64,000 nt of DNA from Pseudocoprococcus catus (GTDB lineage: Bacteria > Bacillota > Clostridia > Lachnospirales > Lachnospiraceae), in contig NZ_JAAXCM010000023.1 of the NCBI RefSeq assembly GCF_019734885.1, forward strand, positions 190,586 to 254,585. The letters run 5' to 3'. Position 1 is the stretch's first letter, and each line of letters opens with the position of its first letter. A program made the position numbers and the translations under genes. Of this stretch, positions 46,311-57,256 are shown one piece after another. The notes under the pieces are model-generated. The model did not search any database and had not been told where the DNA came from. It saw only the letters and a list, made by a program, of their open reading frames with translations.

Positions 46311-46652
46311 TTACTTCCAGCCTTTCCAAACATCCGGCTGATAGCCCACTGTCGCCTGCGCACCATTTCGGACAATAGGTGTCTTTAGTACCTGCTGATT
46401 CTCCAGCACCTTTTCATCCTTATCTTCATCAGCAATATATTTTATCAGCGCCAGTGTATCCTGATCCTTGCACTTCGGATTCAGCATGGCATCCAGACCG
46501 CCTACCGCCTGTTTCACCTTTGTATACTCCCCTTTGCTGAGCCCCTTTTCCTTCATATCAATCCACTGATACTTAATGCCACGCTCCTTGAAATAACGCA
46601 TGGCCTTCTTTGAATCAAAGCACTTTGAAGTGCCGAAAATCTGTATGTTCAT
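46311..46652 (-). CDS. ArsC/Spx-family thioredoxin-fold protein
   Basis: Protein of 113 aa. The start at 46652 (MNIQIFGTSKCFDSKKAMRY) follows AGAAAGGAT. Cys11 with FDSKKAMRYFKERGI, DMKEKGLSKGE, and LKTPIVRNG are the ArsC-family blocks, the last holding the cis-Pro. There is only one cysteine in the active-site loop, so it is not a classical arsenate reductase and may be a YusI/MgsR-like or redox protein of unknown role. Confidence 0.82.
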   Translation of the reverse strand: MNIQIFGTSKCFDSKKAMRYFKERGIKYQWIDMKEKGLSKGEYTKVKQAVGGLDAMLNPKCKDQDTLALIKYIADEDKDEKVLENQQVLKTPIVRNGAQATVGYQPDVWKGWK

Positions 46653-46701
46653 AAAAAATCCTTTCTTAATATATTGCATTCTTAATAATTACCAAATAAC
46701 A

Positions 46702-46731
46702 AAATTCCCTGTCAAACTTGACAGAGAATTT
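46702..46731 (-). terminator. Hairpin at the trailer end of the CRISPR locus
   Basis: AAATTC-CTGTCAA / TTTGACAG-GAATTT stem with a short T-run on the minus strand, just beyond the last partial repeat. It could terminate the pre-crRNA. Confidence 0.6.
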
Positions 46732-46758
46732 CCTATTTTATACCATTACATCATTCTC

Positions 46759-46773
46759 ATTTCAACTCACGAC
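46759..46773 (-). repeat. Truncated CRISPR repeat left of the IS3 element
   Basis: ATTTCAACTCACGAC is identical to the first 15 of the 32 positions of the array repeat (plus-strand reading). It stops exactly where the IS3-family inverted repeat begins, showing that the array once reached this far. Confidence 0.85.
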
Positions 46774-46822
46774 TGGTCCTATGTCAAGATTTAGTACAAG
46801 TTAAAATGAGGTTTTCCCCATC

Positions 46823-47736
46823 TTAACTTGCCATTGACTCTTCGTTCTGTTGCAATCTACGGTATAATTCTTCGTAGTCATTTGGTGACATGTAATCGCA
46901 ATGACTATGGATTCGCTTGGTGTTGTAGAATGCCTCCAGATATTCGAACACCAAGCGATATGCATGATTATAATCGCGGATCTTGAAGCGATTCAGCCAT
47001 TCGCGCTTGATCACTGAATGAAATGATTCAATGCAGGCATTATCCCAAGGATAAGCCTTTTTAGAATAACTGCGCTGCATGTTTGCAGTGATACGTTGGT
47101 ATTCCTTGGAAACATACTGTACACCGCGATCAGAATGCATAATCAATGGTTCTTCGATTTTTCGTCTTGCCTTAGCTTTGTTTATTGTTTCAATCACGCA
47201 GGACACTTCTAATGTATTTGACAGCGTCCAGGCAATGATTTTCCTGGAATATAAATCCATAATACTGGTCAAATAGAGGAAGCCATCTATCGTCAGATAT
47301 AGGTAATGTCAGAACACCAACCTACATTTGGCCGTTCTGGATTAAATTGTTCATCAAGGATATTTTGAAGTTTGCTACTGAAATCGGAGTCTCTTGTGGT
47401 GATTGTCCACGGCTTTACCCGCTGAGCCTTAATGCCCATTTGTTTCATGTACTGCCCAGCAGTACGCTCGGAAATAGTTTCTCCTATTTTTCGCAACACT
47501 TGTGTGATTTTGGGAGCACCGTAATTCTGTTTAGATTTATCGTAAATATCCTTGATTTTGGCCTTTACTGATTCCCGACACTTTTCAGCATTTGAAGGAA
47601 CATGTTTCAGCCATGCGTGATAGCCAAAACGTGAAGCGCCAAGTATTTTCAACCTTCCGGAGACAGAAACACGGCGTTTAGCCTTGCGGGCTTCTTCTGC
47701 CTTCTCAGTAACTTCGAGGTAAATGGCTTCCGTCAT
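46823..47736 (-). pseudogene. IS3-family transposase OrfB, single frameshift
   Basis: DDE transposase in two frames. The first (from 47736) ends in WCSDITYI followed by a stop near 47293. The second resumes at once with TIDGFLYLTSIMDLYSRKII and continues through MHSDRGVQYVS and NACIESFHSVIKREW, giving the D-D-E triad across both. One base is missing near 47,290. The ATG overlaps the orfA stop (ATGA). Confidence 0.88.
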
Positions 47737-48017
47737 TTTCCCAGAATGTTGATGGCTTTTTTTAATACATCAAGTGCATCCTGTGCATCACGTAGTTCAT
47801 GCTTTAAACGTGCAATTTCCTTTGCTTCATCAGAAGCATAGTTGCCGGAACCACGGCTCTCAATGTCTCCGGTGTCACGCAGTTCTTTCTGCCAGCGAGA
47901 CAGTGTCTGATGACTGATTCCTAAGTTTGAAGCGCAACCCTGCAATCCTAATTCTCTGTGATCATGATAATACTGGATTACATCCAATTTAAATTGTTTG
48001 TCATAGTGCTTTGCCAT
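47733..48017 (-). CDS. IS3-family OrfA (helix-turn-helix protein)
   Basis: Protein of 94 aa with the IS150-type HTH (LQGCASNLGISHQTLSRWQK) and a C-terminal leucine-zipper-like helix (IARLKHELRDAQDALDVLKK). An A-run ending in G (A AAA AAG, 47756-47763) near the 3' end is a typical programmed -1 frameshift site for making OrfAB. Confidence 0.85.
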   Translation of the reverse strand: MAKHYDKQFKLDVIQYYHDHRELGLQGCASNLGISHQTLSRWQKELRDTGDIESRGSGNYASDEAKEIARLKHELRDAQDALDVLKKAINILGK

Positions 48018-48123
48018 AATGAAATCCTCCTTCAGTGCGGTAACTACATAGTACCATAAAATTTGTAATTAAGGATTCTCATTTTGACTTGTACTATTTA
48101 TATTCTAGCACCATACATCCTGT

Positions 48124-49016
48124 ATTTCAACTCACGACCTCACGAAGAGGTCGACATTCCTTTTATAATTGCCGATACATTATTCAATATTTCAACTCAC
48201 GACCTCACGAAGAGGTCGACCCGAGTCCCTTTTTTGGCAGTTGAAGACAGAAAAAATATTTCAACTCACGACCTCACGAAGAGGTCGACATTTTAGAAAG
48301 GTGGTATTATGAGTTTATACGATATTTCAACTCACGACCTCACGAAGAGGTCGACACATCTTTATTGGCAAATCTCATATAAGTATCGCTATTTCAACTC
48401 ACGACCTCACGAAGAGGTCGACAACAAAATGGTTTCAGATGGGCTAGCAAAAAGAATTTCAACTCACGACCTCACGAAGAGGTCGACTTTAAACGGTCAA
48501 TCTCTTTATCTGCCAGTTTCATTTCAACTCACGACCTCACGAAGAGGTCGACCAGCAGATTTAGGCTTAACTTTAGGTGCTTTAGCTATTTCAACTCACG
48601 ACCTCACGAAGAGGTCGACACCGAAGGTGAAGTGATTCCGCTTTCTAAATACATTTCAACTCACGACCTCACGAAGAGGTCGACCCGATTTTTCAGAGAT
48701 GAGCTGGGTCTGGAGATATTTCAACTCACGACCTCACGAAGAGGTCGACGGGATGGACGAATGCTGCGTCAAGCGACAACGGAAATATTTCAACTCACGA
48801 CCTCACGAAGAGGTCGACGGTTTGAAACGAATTCACAGGGTTTTGTTGAAAATATTTCAACTCACGACCTCACGAAGAGGTCGACGAATGTTTAAAAATT
48901 GCGTATTAAAACCCGATGTATTTCAACTCACGACCTCACGAAGAGGTCGACCACGGGGATGCGTTTATTTATGCAATAATTGATATTTCAACTCACGACC
49001 TCACGAAGAGGTCGAC
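48124..49016 (-). CRISPR. Type I-C CRISPR array, 14 repeats and 13 spacers
   Basis: Fourteen copies of a 32-bp repeat, all identical by eye, starting at 48124, 48189, 48258, 48324, 48391, 48456, 48521, 48588, 48653, 48718, 48787, 48854, 48920 and 48985. Spacers are 33-37 bp. In the transcribed (minus) orientation the repeat starts GTCGACCTC, has the stem GACCTC/GAGGTC and ends GTGAGTTGAAAT, the type I-C pattern. The leader lies on the right next to cas2, so the newest spacer is at 48952-48984. Identical repeats suggest an array in recent use. Some spacers look phage-like: the one at 48290-48323 contains a ribosome site and ATG (AGAAAGGTGGTATTATG). Confidence 0.98.
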
Positions 49017-49186
49017 AGCAATTTCATACAACACTACGTCATTTAAAATTGTCTTTTTTGTGCTTATATTATATTTTTGAACATTTTTTATTATACTAAA
49101 ATAGTTTTTTGAGTATAATTACATTCAAATACTCTTGGTTCACGGTGCGAATATTCCAGAAAATTTCTGTGTACTTAACATTCGCA
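49017..49186 (-). promoter_or_regulatory. CRISPR leader
   Basis: AT-rich 170-bp stretch between cas2 and the first repeat. It contains a distant inverted repeat GTGCGAAT (49145-49152) / ATTCGCAC (49180-49187), whose right arm touches the cas2 stop codon. It should contain the pre-crRNA promoter and the integration signals for Cas1-Cas2. Confidence 0.75.
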
Positions 49187-49477
49187 CTATAATATTAGTG
49201 TATCCGTAACATCAAATCCTGGTTTTACTCCAATATGCTCTACTTTATTTTTGTATTTATCCCCAAGATAGTAAAATCGTAAGCTATCAGTTTCTTTATC
49301 GATTATATTTTCCAAAATATTTTTCACCTGCCTGCATTTTGTTGTATCCATCTGACACTCAAAAACAGAGTTTTGTACACGTTGTCCATAATTAGTGCAT
49401 TCTTTTGCTACTTTTCTCAAGCGTTTTCTGCCGGTTGATGTCTGCGTATTCACGTCATATGTAATCAACACTAACAT
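49187..49477 (-). CDS. cas2: CRISPR-associated endonuclease Cas2
   Basis: Adaptation protein of 96 aa with the ferredoxin-like fold start MLVLITYDVNTQTSTGRKRL (Asp8 metal ligand) and VQNSVFECQM. With Cas1 it integrates new spacers. It starts 8 nt after cas1 and ends at the leader. Confidence 0.96.
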   Translation of the reverse strand: MLVLITYDVNTQTSTGRKRLRKVAKECTNYGQRVQNSVFECQMDTTKCRQVKNILENIIDKETDSLRFYYLGDKYKNKVEHIGVKPGFDVTDTLIL

Positions 49478-49485
49478 TCAATCAC

Positions 49486-50517
49486 CTACTTCCAGAAAAA
49501 TGGAGGATATTCGTCTATATCACCCCTTAAATATCTCGCTAATAACATACTTTGAACATATGGAGCCATTCCCCATTCGATTTTTTCATCTAGAAATGGA
49601 TGTTTAATAATTTCTTGTTTCTTGGTTTGCCATGCTGATAAAAAAGCCTTTCTGCCTTCATCTGTCATAATGACCGCATTATTTTCTTTCTTTATAAAAT
49701 ATTTTTCTTTCATAATTCTCTTATTAATGAGAGTCAGGACAAACCTATCTACCATGACACTTCGAAATTCTTCCATAATATCTAATGCCAACGACATTCG
49801 TCCTGGACGAACTGTATGAAAAAATCCTACATACGGATCCAGTCCAACCGCTTCTAATGCACCTCCGCACATTCCCGCTAACAATGAATATCCAAATGAC
49901 AGCATTGCATTTACATTATCCAACGGCGGTCTTTTATTTCTTCCATGAAAATAAAACTCTGTTTTTTGTTGTAAAATTAAATCATCAAATACAGAAAAAT
50001 ATACAGAAGCAGCCTCTCCTTCTAAGCCTAGTAATTCATCTGCACTTTCACATATTCGTATTGCTTTCATGCTCTGCGCCAGAAATGCCGATTTTCTCTT
50101 TATTTTTTCCATATCCAGACGCATTGCATAATCTCTTACAGCTCTTTCCAGTATCCATCTTGAATTATATACTTTTCCAAGAATAAAATTTCTGGCTATA
50201 TGAACGTTTTCCTCTTGATTATCACTAATTCTATACTGTTGTTTCCTTAAAATAACATTTCCTTTAACTTCACCTGTAACCCTGGCCAAAAACCTTCCAT
50301 TACCTGACATAAAAGATAAATCTATATTTCGTTTTGTGCAGGCCCCCATAAGTGCCGGACTGGCTCCCGTGTACCCAAAAGTAACAATTGACTGTAAATT
50401 GTGCAACGGAATTCTCCCAATTTCTTTTTGATCTTCCAAAACAACAACATTTTCTCCATCTAAAGAAAGATATTTATTTCCAGACGTTACATATAGTGTA
50501 TTTAAAAGCCTTTTCAT
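49486..50517 (-). CDS. cas1: CRISPR-associated integrase Cas1 (type I-C)
   Basis: Spacer integrase of 343 aa, full length. The N-terminal beta domain begins MKRLLNTLYVTSGNKYLSLD. The metal-binding residues are visible: Glu in GLEGEAASVYF (about 168), His234 in YVGFFHTVRPGR and acidic residues in LALDIMEEFR. It overlaps cas4 by 4 nt. Confidence 0.97.
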   Translation of the reverse strand: MKRLLNTLYVTSGNKYLSLDGENVVVLEDQKEIGRIPLHNLQSIVTFGYTGASPALMGACTKRNIDLSFMSGNGRFLARVTGEVKGNVILRKQQYRISDNQEENVHIARNFILGKVYNSRWILERAVRDYAMRLDMEKIKRKSAFLAQSMKAIRICESADELLGLEGEAASVYFSVFDDLILQQKTEFYFHGRNKRPPLDNVNAMLSFGYSLLAGMCGGALEAVGLDPYVGFFHTVRPGRMSLALDIMEEFRSVMVDRFVLTLINKRIMKEKYFIKKENNAVIMTDEGRKAFLSAWQTKKQEIIKHPFLDEKIEWGMAPYVQSMLLARYLRGDIDEYPPFFWK

Positions 50518-51179
50518 GTATTTTCCTCTTCTGAAATGATTTTATCAATATATCCGGAAACCGATTTTTTCTTGTTAAGCACAGGTACACAAATATCTAT
50601 TAGTGAACAGGCATTACACTTCTTACTTGTCTTTGCTTTTGGCGTATAGCGTTGTTCATAATATTTATGCATCTCCGCAAAAATATTTCTTACTTTCTCC
50701 CGTATTGCCTCAGTAAATTCTATTTTTATACGACGTCGTACTTCTCCATAATAAATGTAACCATAAGGAATCTCACAGCATAACATTTCTTCCAAGCATA
50801 ATGCTTGTGCTGCAACTTGCAGAATATCTGAATCATCTGTCTTTGGTTTTCCCCTTTTGTATTCTACCGGAACCACCTTGTAAAAGCCCTCTTTTCCTAA
50901 TAAATTGATTCCATCCTCTGCTCTATGAAATTCTATCACATCACATTCGCCGCTCACTCCCATTTCCCGGGAGTGAATCGGCATTGCTCTTACAATAATC
51001 AGGTCTCCTCTTTTTTCTTTCAGACCTGCATCATGTGCATTTTCATGAAGTATTCTGCCTTCTACTGTTCTCACATTCTCCTGCCACTGCATCTCCATAT
51101 AGGCTAACGCCCATTGTCTTCTGCAGAACTCAAAATGTTGAATTCCCGATAATTGAAGGAAATCTTCTTCATTATACAA
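50514..51179 (-). CDS. cas4: CRISPR-associated exonuclease Cas4
   Basis: PD-(D/E)XK nuclease with an iron-sulphur cluster, about 221 aa, that trims prespacers and selects the PAM. Cluster cysteines are FEFCRRQW and the C-terminal KCNACSLIDICVP. Nuclease residues are in GECDVIEF and VPVEYKRGKP. The start is probably TTG at 51177-51179: GGAGGA lies 9 nt upstream and the protein begins YNEEDFLQLSGIQHF, as in homologues. An upstream in-frame ATG would read through the cas7 end. Confidence 0.93.
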   Translation of the reverse strand: MYNEEDFLQLSGIQHFEFCRRQWALAYMEMQWQENVRTVEGRILHENAHDAGLKEKRGDLIIVRAMPIHSREMGVSGECDVIEFHRAEDGINLLGKEGFYKVVPVEYKRGKPKTDDSDILQVAAQALCLEEMLCCEIPYGYIYYGEVRRRIKIEFTEAIREKVRNIFAEMHKYYEQRYTPKAKTSKKCNACSLIDICVPVLNKKKSVSGYIDKIISEEENT

Positions 51180-51181
51180 TA

Positions 51182-52030
51182 TTAAAATTCCTCCGGTTCT
51201 TTGCAGCCTTCCACAGACCATGAAATATCATAATCTTCAAATTTTCTTGGATGAACTGTGTTTGCTTTAATTTGAAATCCTCTCTGAAGTTTTCCACTTG
51301 AAACAGACGGTGTTTTTTCATCATGCTGCCACCAGTACATCTTGCAAACCTCCATACTTCCCTCCGGTCTTGCTGAAGATGCATCGTTTTCAAATAATGT
51401 TCTTAACGCTTCTTTTAATACCTCTGCATCCTCTTGACTAAATCCGGTTTTTTCCGCCAGCTGAACATTAACACTGCCCATAACTTTATATACTGCAAAT
51501 CCCACTCTGTGTTTTGTTCCCATTGTATCAGATGCTTTGCTTTCTTTTCCTGACTCACTGTTTACACTCTTTGTAATCTGCATACTAATAATATCTATGG
51601 GTGATAAGCTTACTGCCTGATGGATAGAAACCGGTCCTCTTACACCAAAAGATACCGGAATACCTTTAAATGCAAACACCTGTCCAAAGGTTCTCACATC
51701 TAACCACTCTCTGCAGGCAATTTTTGCACATGCATCCCTATTCGCATTTTTCTTATTTCCCATCTCCTTTTTTAATTCCTCACAGCTATCTGCACGGTCT
51801 TTCAAACTGGTATAGGTATCATCTGCTCTATCATCCGACTGAACAAAAATTTTCTGTCCTAAATCCTGAAAACGGTTTCTTATCTTTCTTTTAATACAAA
51901 CATCTGAAATTTCTCCATATCCATCCATATTAATACGCGGACGATTTCCATTTAACGGATCCCCGTTTGGATTCGCATTAACTGCACTGATAAATAATGT
52001 AAAATCAATTTTCCCTTTTAATTCACTCAT
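51182..52030 (-). CDS. cas7: CRISPR-associated protein Cas7 (Csd2), type I-C
   Basis: Backbone subunit of the I-C Cascade, 282 aa, RAMP fold. It opens KIDFTLFISAVNANPNGDPL and has NRPRINMDGYGEISDVCIKR and FGVRGPVSIHQAVSLSPI, typical of Csd2. It coats the crRNA spacer. GGAGGAG precedes the start. Confidence 0.96.
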   Translation of the reverse strand: MSELKGKIDFTLFISAVNANPNGDPLNGNRPRINMDGYGEISDVCIKRKIRNRFQDLGQKIFVQSDDRADDTYTSLKDRADSCEELKKEMGNKKNANRDACAKIACREWLDVRTFGQVFAFKGIPVSFGVRGPVSIHQAVSLSPIDIISMQITKSVNSESGKESKASDTMGTKHRVGFAVYKVMGSVNVQLAEKTGFSQEDAEVLKEALRTLFENDASSARPEGSMEVCKMYWWQHDEKTPSVSSGKLQRGFQIKANTVHPRKFEDYDISWSVEGCKEPEEF

Positions 52031-52048
52031 AGTCTACTCCTCCTTTTT

Positions 52049-53998
52049 TTAATTTTCTGAACTTTCTTTTTTATCTTCAACCTTCTCTTTTTTTAATTTT
52101 AAATCATATGCTTGACTATGAAAACCAAGCAAATATAAACCATCTAATCTCTTATTGTCCATGAATGTTTCTTTCTCAAACAAATCATAAATTTCATTCA
52201 ACAGATTCTCGTAAAACTTCTGTGTCGCTATACCTAATTTATTCATATATGGAAGAATATTTTCTTCTATCACCTTCCAAGTTTCATAAGGTCTTTGAGA
52301 AAAAGTGCTCATATACCGCTTCGCATTTGTCACTCTTCCACCATCTTTCTCATCGTAAGTAGAATATTCAATTCTATCTGCAACAGCCAATAATCTTCCA
52401 TAAAGATAATTTCTATCCTTCTCTTTATTATCTAATGCCACGTTCCATTCCTCCCCTTTTCTTTCTTTTTTATATTTTTTCACCAAAGAACATGCCAAAG
52501 TTAAAACTCTCTCCCAATTCTTTCGGTCTTTATAAGCCAACGGATTAGAAGCCTTCACTACCGCAATATTCACACAATCATATGGAATATGGCTAGCATT
52601 CCATATACATGGAAGCAACCTTTTTGCTACTTCTGCATATAGTTTTTTGCCATTTGTATCAACTATTGACAATGTTCCTTTACTCTCAATTCCATATAAA
52701 ATATCCGCAATATCTCTGACACCAACCATTCCTGAAAACTGTATTCTTTTTTTCTCTTTCATTTTTTCATGAATCCAACTACAATCTTCATGCCATTTTT
52801 CTATATTTTGCAGATATCTTGCTGTATTCAATGTCATATTCTCAATCATTGCCAACCGTCCCGGAGTTGCTGCATCAAAAGCTAGCAAAATCATGTTCGA
52901 TGTATTGTCAACTTTTTTCCCATATCCTTTTAACGCTTTATAAAACTTCTCAGCTGTAATGGGATTGCCATCAGACACTGCCTTTTCTTCTGACCACTCA
53001 TCTTCCCATTCGTCTGATTCATTTTTCTCTAGCTCAATCCCAAAATCAGATGCAATTGAATCCGTATCCACATTCCATTTTGGCATACTTAATTGATTTG
53101 ATTCCCAGGTAACAATAGTCATAGTATCAAAATAAATTCCCTGTTTTCGGATCATCCATTTCAATGCATTATGTGCTTTCTGAGATGCTACACTTCCTAC
53201 AGAAAAAGCTTCCTCCTTGTCCACAAAACGCCCTCTGTAAGTAAAATTCTGGCTATCATTAGCGGAAATAAGCTTTGCACCATCACCTTCATTCCGAATT
53301 TTTTTTGAATGGAGATAAGAAATAGTTTCTATATTACCTGTCAGATAACACAATCCTTTCTCTTTTTCCTGAGATTGAACATATTGTATATAACATTCCT
53401 GTAGTGACCTATCCTTCCAACATTCATCTGGTATTTTACGATCTAAGTCAACCTCTAGCGGCCGTATGATAAAACGTACAAATGCTTTTGTCTCTGCTAT
53501 TCCCTGAATGCTTTCCTTGTCATCTATCTGGTTGTTTTCATTTAATTTGATTATCTTTTGTTCCACCAGATTTTTAATCAAAGATGCTTTTTTCAAATAG
53601 AAATAAATTGCTCTGACTTTCTCATGACAGAAATCAGATTTCACCCATTTTTCAAGTTGAGAAATATAAAGTTTACTGCATTCTCCATCATCATTATAAT
53701 AATCCTGATAATCTCCAGCCAAATATCTTAAATTATCACATAATGGATGAGGTTCTTTCCCTGCTGTACGGCTAAGTGATTTCTCCGTTATCGGTATAAT
53801 TGTCAGCTTGTCATTCTGATTTACCTGTTCAGCATGTATAAAATTCCCATTTTCATCAATTGTCACCGTTATCTGAGCAGTTACTGTTGTATGAAACGGA
53901 GGAAGCAAAACATATGGATTTCCTTTTCGATAATCAATGATACCTACTTTGTCACTATTCTTTTCGTATAAATCCAACAATTCACTTATCCAACTCAA
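52049..53998 (-). CDS. cas8c: CRISPR-associated protein Cas8c (Csd1), type I-C
   Basis: Large Cascade subunit of 649 aa that reads the PAM; an internal start often yields a small Cas11c subunit in this subtype. Family landmarks are the N-terminal [30 protein letters not shown] and the C-terminal [12 protein letters not shown] candidate internal start for Cas11c was not clear by eye. It overlaps cas5c by 4 nt. Confidence 0.95.
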   Translation of the reverse strand: MSWISELLDLYEKNSDKVGIIDYRKGNPYVLLPPFHTTVTAQITVTIDENGNFIHAEQVNQNDKLTIIPITEKSLSRTAGKEPHPLCDNLRYLAGDYQDYYNDDGECSKLYISQLEKWVKSDFCHEKVRAIYFYLKKASLIKNLVEQKIIKLNENNQIDDKESIQGIAETKAFVRFIIRPLEVDLDRKIPDECWKDRSLQECYIQYVQSQEKEKGLCYLTGNIETISYLHSKKIRNEGDGAKLISANDSQNFTYRGRFVDKEEAFSVGSVASQKAHNALKWMIRKQGIYFDTMTIVTWESNQLSMPKWNVDTDSIASDFGIELEKNESDEWEDEWSEEKAVSDGNPITAEKFYKALKGYGKKVDNTSNMILLAFDAATPGRLAMIENMTLNTARYLQNIEKWHEDCSWIHEKMKEKKRIQFSGMVGVRDIADILYGIESKGTLSIVDTNGKKLYAEVAKRLLPCIWNASHIPYDCVNIAVVKASNPLAYKDRKNWERVLTLACSLVKKYKKERKGEEWNVALDNKEKDRNYLYGRLLAVADRIEYSTYDEKDGGRVTNAKRYMSTFSQRPYETWKVIEENILPYMNKLGIATQKFYENLLNEIYDLFEKETFMDNKRLDGLYLLGFHSQAYDLKLKKEKVEDKKESSEN

Positions 53999-54732
53999 TC
54001 TTCCACCTCCTCACTTGTAAATTCTTCTAATCCTGTAAAATTGTTTTTACCAAAAATCTTTCGCTGCATCGGACGAATGTGCCGCTTTTCAGTACAATCT
54101 TCAGGTCTGGTAAATTCTATCACTCCACCATTCTTCATTACCGGTCTCCAAAATCGTACAGTCATCTTATCTCTGTCTTCTTCAAGGATTGCTTCCTCAG
54201 CATAAGTAATTCCATGATACATAAATCCATAACTTACTTCTCCCGTCATCATATCATAATAGCCTTCACCAATTCCAAATTCACACGGCTCTACAAATGC
54301 CTGACATTCTCTTGTCCCCAAAAAAATATCTCTTCGTCCACCTCTCTGCACCATTCTTTTTGCAATATTATGATGCTTGTTCTCGTTTCTATCCTGTTCC
54401 AATTCCGGATGATTATAATTCATCTCAAAATGTGCCCTTACCTGATATCTCACATCTTTCAAATAGGTATAATAGGCAAGCTCATTTCCTCCATTGTATG
54501 CAATTGGACGTATTCCCTTTGTTTCTGTCTGAATAGGATTCATCACCCGCACTGCATCAATAATCCACATAATTGTTGGTTTCCAATAGATACTTTCCAC
54601 AATTCCCTTTAAGGCTTCATAAGTTGGAATGTGATAACTTGTTTTTTCCCCACCAACACGTGTAACAGGATCCGCAAATAGTGCATATGCTCCATATACT
54701 TCAAACTCTATTGTATTCCTGTATTTTTTCAT
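53995..54732 (-). CDS. cas5c: CRISPR-associated protein Cas5c (Cas5d), type I-C
   Basis: Pre-crRNA endonuclease and Cascade subunit, 245 aa. In type I-C it replaces Cas6 and cuts each repeat to leave an 11-nt 5' handle. The start at 54732 ([20 protein letters not shown]) follows [29 protein letters not shown] and [20 protein letters not shown] are characteristic. Its substrate stem is kept in the solitary repeat upstream of cas3. Confidence 0.96.
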   Translation of the reverse strand: MKKYRNTIEFEVYGAYALFADPVTRVGGEKTSYHIPTYEALKGIVESIYWKPTIMWIIDAVRVMNPIQTETKGIRPIAYNGGNELAYYTYLKDVRYQVRAHFEMNYNHPELEQDRNENKHHNIAKRMVQRGGRRDIFLGTRECQAFVEPCEFGIGEGYYDMMTGEVSYGFMYHGITYAEEAILEEDRDKMTVRFWRPVMKNGGVIEFTRPEDCTEKRHIRPMQRKIFGKNNFTGLEEFTSEEVED

Positions 54733-54746
54733 TGAAATCACCTCCT

Positions 54747-57191
54747 CTATAAAATGCAAATCCCCATATCTGGTTCATCTACTACACCTACTTTCTTATC
54801 ATAATATCCATCACATAAGACTAATAATTCTCCATTATAACTTTGAAATAAAGCACTCCCCAGTTTTTCTTTTCTATACTCGGTAATTCCAACTGTGTAC
54901 CTCTGTAATTTTCTCAAAATTTTTCTTTGGTATTCTATTGTAAGATATTCCTGAGATAACTCATTCAATAGTTCTTTTGCCTCTTCATTGTACTGAACTA
55001 CAATACTCACTTTATAATCATTGCCAATAACTTCAAATTCCTGTCCGGCAGTAAGAAAAGCCTGCGGCAATTTTGTTCGTATCTTTTGATTATTTTTGCG
55101 CTCATACTGCCTCTTCCCCAACGGATTCTCACCCAGCAAATCGATAATTGTCGTTGCATATTTGTCTACCGGAAATTTTGTCTCATTTTTCTTAAGCTGA
55201 GAATAATAATTCAAATAATACGCTTTTATTGCTTCCTCTGAATCTAAAGTATCTTTAAATTTCCTTGGGTTAATCTTAAAGTCCTCTATAACTTTCTGCA
55301 ATGCAGCCTGAGCATTTCTTATTTCCGATAAACGACTTAGATTTTCAACTTTTTCTGACACTTGAATAATGAAAACCGCACCCATTCCTGCCAATTCTTT
55401 ATGACGATTACATCTTCCGGCTGCCTGGATAACATTATCAAGACCTGCTTTCGACCGAATCACACATCCAAATGAGAAATTCACTCCCGCTTCTACTACT
55501 TGAGTGCTAATGCAAATTACTTTTTTCATCTTGTTTTTTAAAGCCACTTTTATCTCTGTCAGCGTATCCAACTTATGCTGTGGACACATATTATTACTAA
55601 GGTGAAATAAAACATAATCCTGTGAACATACTTCTTTCAGATGTTGGAATGTCTTTAATGCACAAGTCGTTGTGTTGACAATCACTAACGTACTCTGGTA
55701 CAATTCCGTCTTCTCCAATATAAAATTGCTTAAATCTTCTATCTCCATCCCACCTGGATATAAATTTGTTGCATCTATAATCTCCGTTCGTTTAAAAGCT
55801 TCTGTATACTTTTCTAACTTTCCTGCCATTTCCATACATTCACAAATATTATTTTCTTTGAGCTTCGCCAAAGTCGGCTGTGTAGCAGAACATAATACAA
55901 CCGTTGTATTACAAAACTGTGAAAGAAAGTTCACAGCTAAATTGAAAAGCTCCACACATTTCACTGGAATTGCCTGCACTTCATCGAATATAATAATACT
56001 GTTACATAACGTATGCATCCTTCGAATACACGTCTTCTGGCAAGAATAGAATGTATTTAATATCTGCACCGCTGTTGTCACAATAATCGGTGAATCCCAA
56101 TTTTCTGTCAAGCTACGATACTTCTCCTCCTCGCCTTCTTCACAAATCACATTGCAATGATGCTCCAGTACAACAGAATCTTTTCCTATTGCTCTTCGAA
56201 TCTCCTCCGCATTCTGTTCCAATATAGATGTAAATGGCGCGATATAAATAATATGCTGTTTTCCTGTCCTTTTTGCATGATACAATGCAAAGCGTAAACT
56301 GCTGAAAGTCTTTCCAGCTCCTGTCGGAACCGTTAACCGATACAATTTTCTGTCGCTCTCAGCAGCTTTCCGGCATGAATCTGAGATTTCTTGACGATAG
56401 TTATTCAGTACATTGCCATTCTGAGAATTATTTTGAACTTCACTTTTCATATATTGCTCAAAATTTCGGATACATTCTTCCCAAATCATATACGTTTCTT
56501 CTGTTGATAGCTTTTTTTCCAAAGGAATATCCTTAAAGAAGCAAGCCGTATCATTCCAGTCACTGTCAATTAATACTGATAATGCTATTCTCAGATACAT
56601 CCCATTAAAAAAATACCCATTGCCATACCCTTTTCCAAAGGATTTGCAGAAAATATTGATTTTTTTAAATAAAGCTCTATATGCCTGAACTGCTTTTTCT
56701 GAATATACATCCAATATCTCCGGATTAAAGATTTCGAAGAATTGTTCTTTAATATATTTGTAATCCAATACTTTCTCATTCCGATACTGCTGCAATCCTC
56801 GTCCATTTTCCAAATTAATACAATCTCCAACACCATGGTGAAAATATATCACTGTACTAACAAATTCTGTTACCGGCCAATCTTTTTCCTGTATTAATTC
56901 CCGACACAATCTGCCTCCCACAGTCGAATGATCCAATCCATGCTTATGAACTTCATTGCCATATCTCAAAATATTTTTGAAATCATCCTGATTCTCCTGC
57001 CCTAGTTTTCCTGCATCATGAAGCAGTCCAATCAGCATTGTCACTATCTTTAACTCAGGGAGTGGGCATACACTTTCTATCAAAGAAACTACATTTTCAG
57101 TATGTGCTTTCATTAGCTGATATCTTTGAGAATCAAAATCCACATGTGCCAGCTTTTTCTCCGTTTGAATTTTTTCTCTGCTATTCTCCAT
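54747..57191 (-). CDS. cas3: CRISPR-associated nuclease-helicase Cas3
   Basis: Effector of 814 aa. An N-terminal HD nuclease (His30; [12 protein letters not shown] with His58-Asp59; HSTVGG) is followed by a superfamily 2 helicase with Walker [16 protein letters not shown], the DEAD-like box [22 protein letters not shown] and the motif [10 protein letters not shown]. All motifs are intact. First gene of the cas operon; the ATG at 57191 has AGAGGTG upstream. Two possible promoters lie within 240 bp. Confidence 0.96.
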   Translation of the reverse strand: MENSREKIQTEKKLAHVDFDSQRYQLMKAHTENVVSLIESVCPLPELKIVTMLIGLLHDAGKLGQENQDDFKNILRYGNEVHKHGLDHSTVGGRLCRELIQEKDWPVTEFVSTVIYFHHGVGDCINLENGRGLQQYRNEKVLDYKYIKEQFFEIFNPEILDVYSEKAVQAYRALFKKINIFCKSFGKGYGNGYFFNGMYLRIALSVLIDSDWNDTACFFKDIPLEKKLSTEETYMIWEECIRNFEQYMKSEVQNNSQNGNVLNNYRQEISDSCRKAAESDRKLYRLTVPTGAGKTFSSLRFALYHAKRTGKQHIIYIAPFTSILEQNAEEIRRAIGKDSVVLEHHCNVICEEGEEEKYRSLTENWDSPIIVTTAVQILNTFYSCQKTCIRRMHTLCNSIIIFDEVQAIPVKCVELFNLAVNFLSQFCNTTVVLCSATQPTLAKLKENNICECMEMAGKLEKYTEAFKRTEIIDATNLYPGGMEIEDLSNFILEKTELYQSTLVIVNTTTCALKTFQHLKEVCSQDYVLFHLSNNMCPQHKLDTLTEIKVALKNKMKKVICISTQVVEAGVNFSFGCVIRSKAGLDNVIQAAGRCNRHKELAGMGAVFIIQVSEKVENLSRLSEIRNAQAALQKVIEDFKINPRKFKDTLDSEEAIKAYYLNYYSQLKKNETKFPVDKYATTIIDLLGENPLGKRQYERKNNQKIRTKLPQAFLTAGQEFEVIGNDYKVSIVVQYNEEAKELLNELSQEYLTIEYQRKILRKLQRYTVGITEYRKEKLGSALFQSYNGELLVLCDGYYDKKVGVVDEPDMGICIL

Positions 57192-57256
57192 ATGACACCT
57201 CTTGTATTATATGCATATGTTTTCCTGTATTTAATTTTGTTTTTTATGTACTTTTA

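Larger units (their letters stand above)
46774..48113 (-). mobile_element. IS3-family (IS150-like) insertion sequence, transposase frameshifted
   Basis: Imperfect terminal inverted repeats of about 36 bp. The left end starts TGGTCCTATGTC and the right end, inverted, starts TGGTGCTAGAAT; both contain TAGTACAAGT(T/C)AAAATGAG. It carries orfA and a broken orfB. The left end cuts into a CRISPR repeat, while the right end is followed by 10 bp of spacer-like sequence and then an intact repeat. No target duplication is visible, so an adjacent deletion followed insertion. Confidence 0.88.

Noticed and set aside
48084-48983. Plus-strand ORFs with repeated STHDLTKRST-like or FQLTTSRRGR-like units
   Set aside because: They are translations of the CRISPR repeat, not repeat proteins.
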